In this document: piece by piece, positions 63,517 through 64,000 of the stretch
Layout: each line of letters begins with the position of its first letter
Numbering within the stretch: position 1 is the first letter of the stretch
Assembly: GCF_000741785.1 (NCBI RefSeq)
Contig: NZ_JGZP01000005.1
Coordinates: 1-64,000, forward strand
Reading direction: 5' to 3'
DNA length: 64,000 nt
Origin: Bifidobacterium stellenboschense
GTDB lineage: Bacteria > Actinomycetota > Actinomycetes > Actinomycetales > Bifidobacteriaceae
Made by a program: the position numbers and the translations under genes
The notes under the pieces: generated by a model
The model's input: the letters and a program-made list of their open reading frames with translations, nothing else
Databases searched by the model: none
What the model was told of the DNA's origin: nothing

Positions 63517-63551
63517 GGAGAGCGGCCGGTTCGCCGGCCCTCTCCGTTTTT
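63517..63551 (+). terminator. Terminator between livJ and livH
   Basis: A 12-pair stem GGAGAG-(C)-GGCCGG with CCGGCC-CTCTCC around TTCG, followed by G and TTTTT. It may act as an attenuator. Confidence 0.85.
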
Positions 63552-63580
63552 GCGTTTTCATGCGTCCGTTCCGTCCGGTT

Positions 63581-63610
63581 CGGATGGTTCCGATTCGGAT
63601 GGTTCCGATT
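63581..63610. repeat. 15-bp tandem repeat
   Basis: CGGATGGTTCCGATT twice in tandem, followed by degenerate TTCCGAT words to about 63645. It lies just upstream of livH. Confidence 0.7.
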
Positions 63611-63671
63611 CCGTTCGTTTCAATTCCGTCAGTTCCGATTCCATCAATCTCATAGAAAGAAAGGGGGAGCG

Positions 63672-64000
63672 ATGACCGATCAGATCATCATGTTCATCAG
63701 CCAGCTGTTCAGCGGTCTCAAGATCGGCAGCGTCTACGCGCTCGTGGCGCTCGGCTACACCATGGTCTACGGCATCATCCGACTGATCAACTTCGCCCAC
63801 GGCGATTTCATCATGGTCGGCGCCTACGTGCTGATGCTCACCATTCCCGCCATCGTCGCCGCGGGGCTGCCCGCCTGGGTGGCGATCGTCCCGGCCGTCC
63901 TCGTCTGCGTGGCCGTCGGCATCATCGTCGAGAAGGCCGCCTACAAGCCGGTGCGTGAGAAGGGCAATTCGATGACCGCCCTCATCACCGCCATCGCCAT
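63672..64000 (+). CDS. livH: Branched-chain amino-acid ABC transporter permease, 5' part
   Basis: The first 109 residues of a LivH-type permease, cut by the window edge. It opens with [44 protein letters not shown], the conserved start of LivH in which the helix-1/2 segment ends in INFAHGD. Two or three hydrophobic helices are seen. GGGGGAG precedes the ATG. It follows the binding-protein gene livJ, and livM, livG and livF would be expected beyond the window. Confidence 0.93.
   Translation, partial: MTDQIIMFISQLFSGLKIGSVYALVALGYTMVYGIIRLINFAHGDFIMVGAYVLMLTIPAIVAAGLPAWVAIVPAVLVCVAVGIIVEKAAYKPVREKGNSMTALITAIA

Overview
The window looks like a chromosomal segment of a Bifidobacterium or a very close relative. 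The DNA is GC-rich, with strong G/C preference at third codon positions. There is a deoR-type regulator/galT/galK cluster, an rpmE-prfA-prmC block, and a start of a branched-chain amino-acid ABC transporter (livJ, livH). The assignment is inference from gene content and codon use; no database search was possible.

Positions 346-30762 (a neighbouring minus-strand gene extends to 32250) form one large accessory region that reads as a type VII secretion (T7SSb-like) locus. A translationally coupled unit opens it: a membrane Ser/Thr kinase, a small membrane protein with kinase-type TxL motifs, and a 2.5-kilo-residue Ig-like cell-surface protein. Next come a free-standing WXG100 protein and an LXG-type substrate cassette (two small helical proteins, a 448-residue substrate, two possible immunity or accessory proteins). 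On the minus strand lies a second cassette: a coiled-coil protein, two small helical proteins, a lipoprotein, and a lipase whose catalytic domain is N-terminal. This is the gene set described for the 'reverse' T7SS phospholipase TslA of Staphylococcus aureus (helical partners TlaA, lipoprotein immunity TilA). The EssC-type ATPase, a YukD-like ubiquitin fold protein and two FHA proteins follow, then a truncated AAA ATPase abutting an oppositely oriented gene fragment, and a zinc-ribbon membrane protein. No convincing EsaA, EssA or canonical EssB is visible. The intergenic DNA around the FHA genes carries motif arrays whose spacings are near-integral helical turns (10, 21 and 52/53 bp).

Positions 32251-52569 are mostly housekeeping and metabolic: leuB, lipoate ligase, a Crp/Fnr regulator, a class A penicillin-binding protein, an Old Yellow Enzyme family oxidoreductase, dihydroorotate dehydrogenase, deoR-galT-galK, a TesB thioesterase, the ABC-F factor EttA, a HAD phosphatase and two MFS transporters. 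Intergenic spacers here are packed with a REP/BIME-like family: a G/C hairpin, a second hairpin whose arms vary in a compensatory way, and a CCACCCCCAG or CTCTCCCCCAG tail. One copy lies in frame inside the lipoate ligase gene.

Positions 52831-64000 hold tRNA-Asp(GUC), a ROK glucokinase, an NAD(P) semialdehyde dehydrogenase, a RarD-type permease, two unknown proteins, a tRNA read as Ile(UAU), rpmE, prfA, prmC, livJ and the start of livH. LacI-type palindromes lie upstream of the glucokinase and of one small unknown gene.
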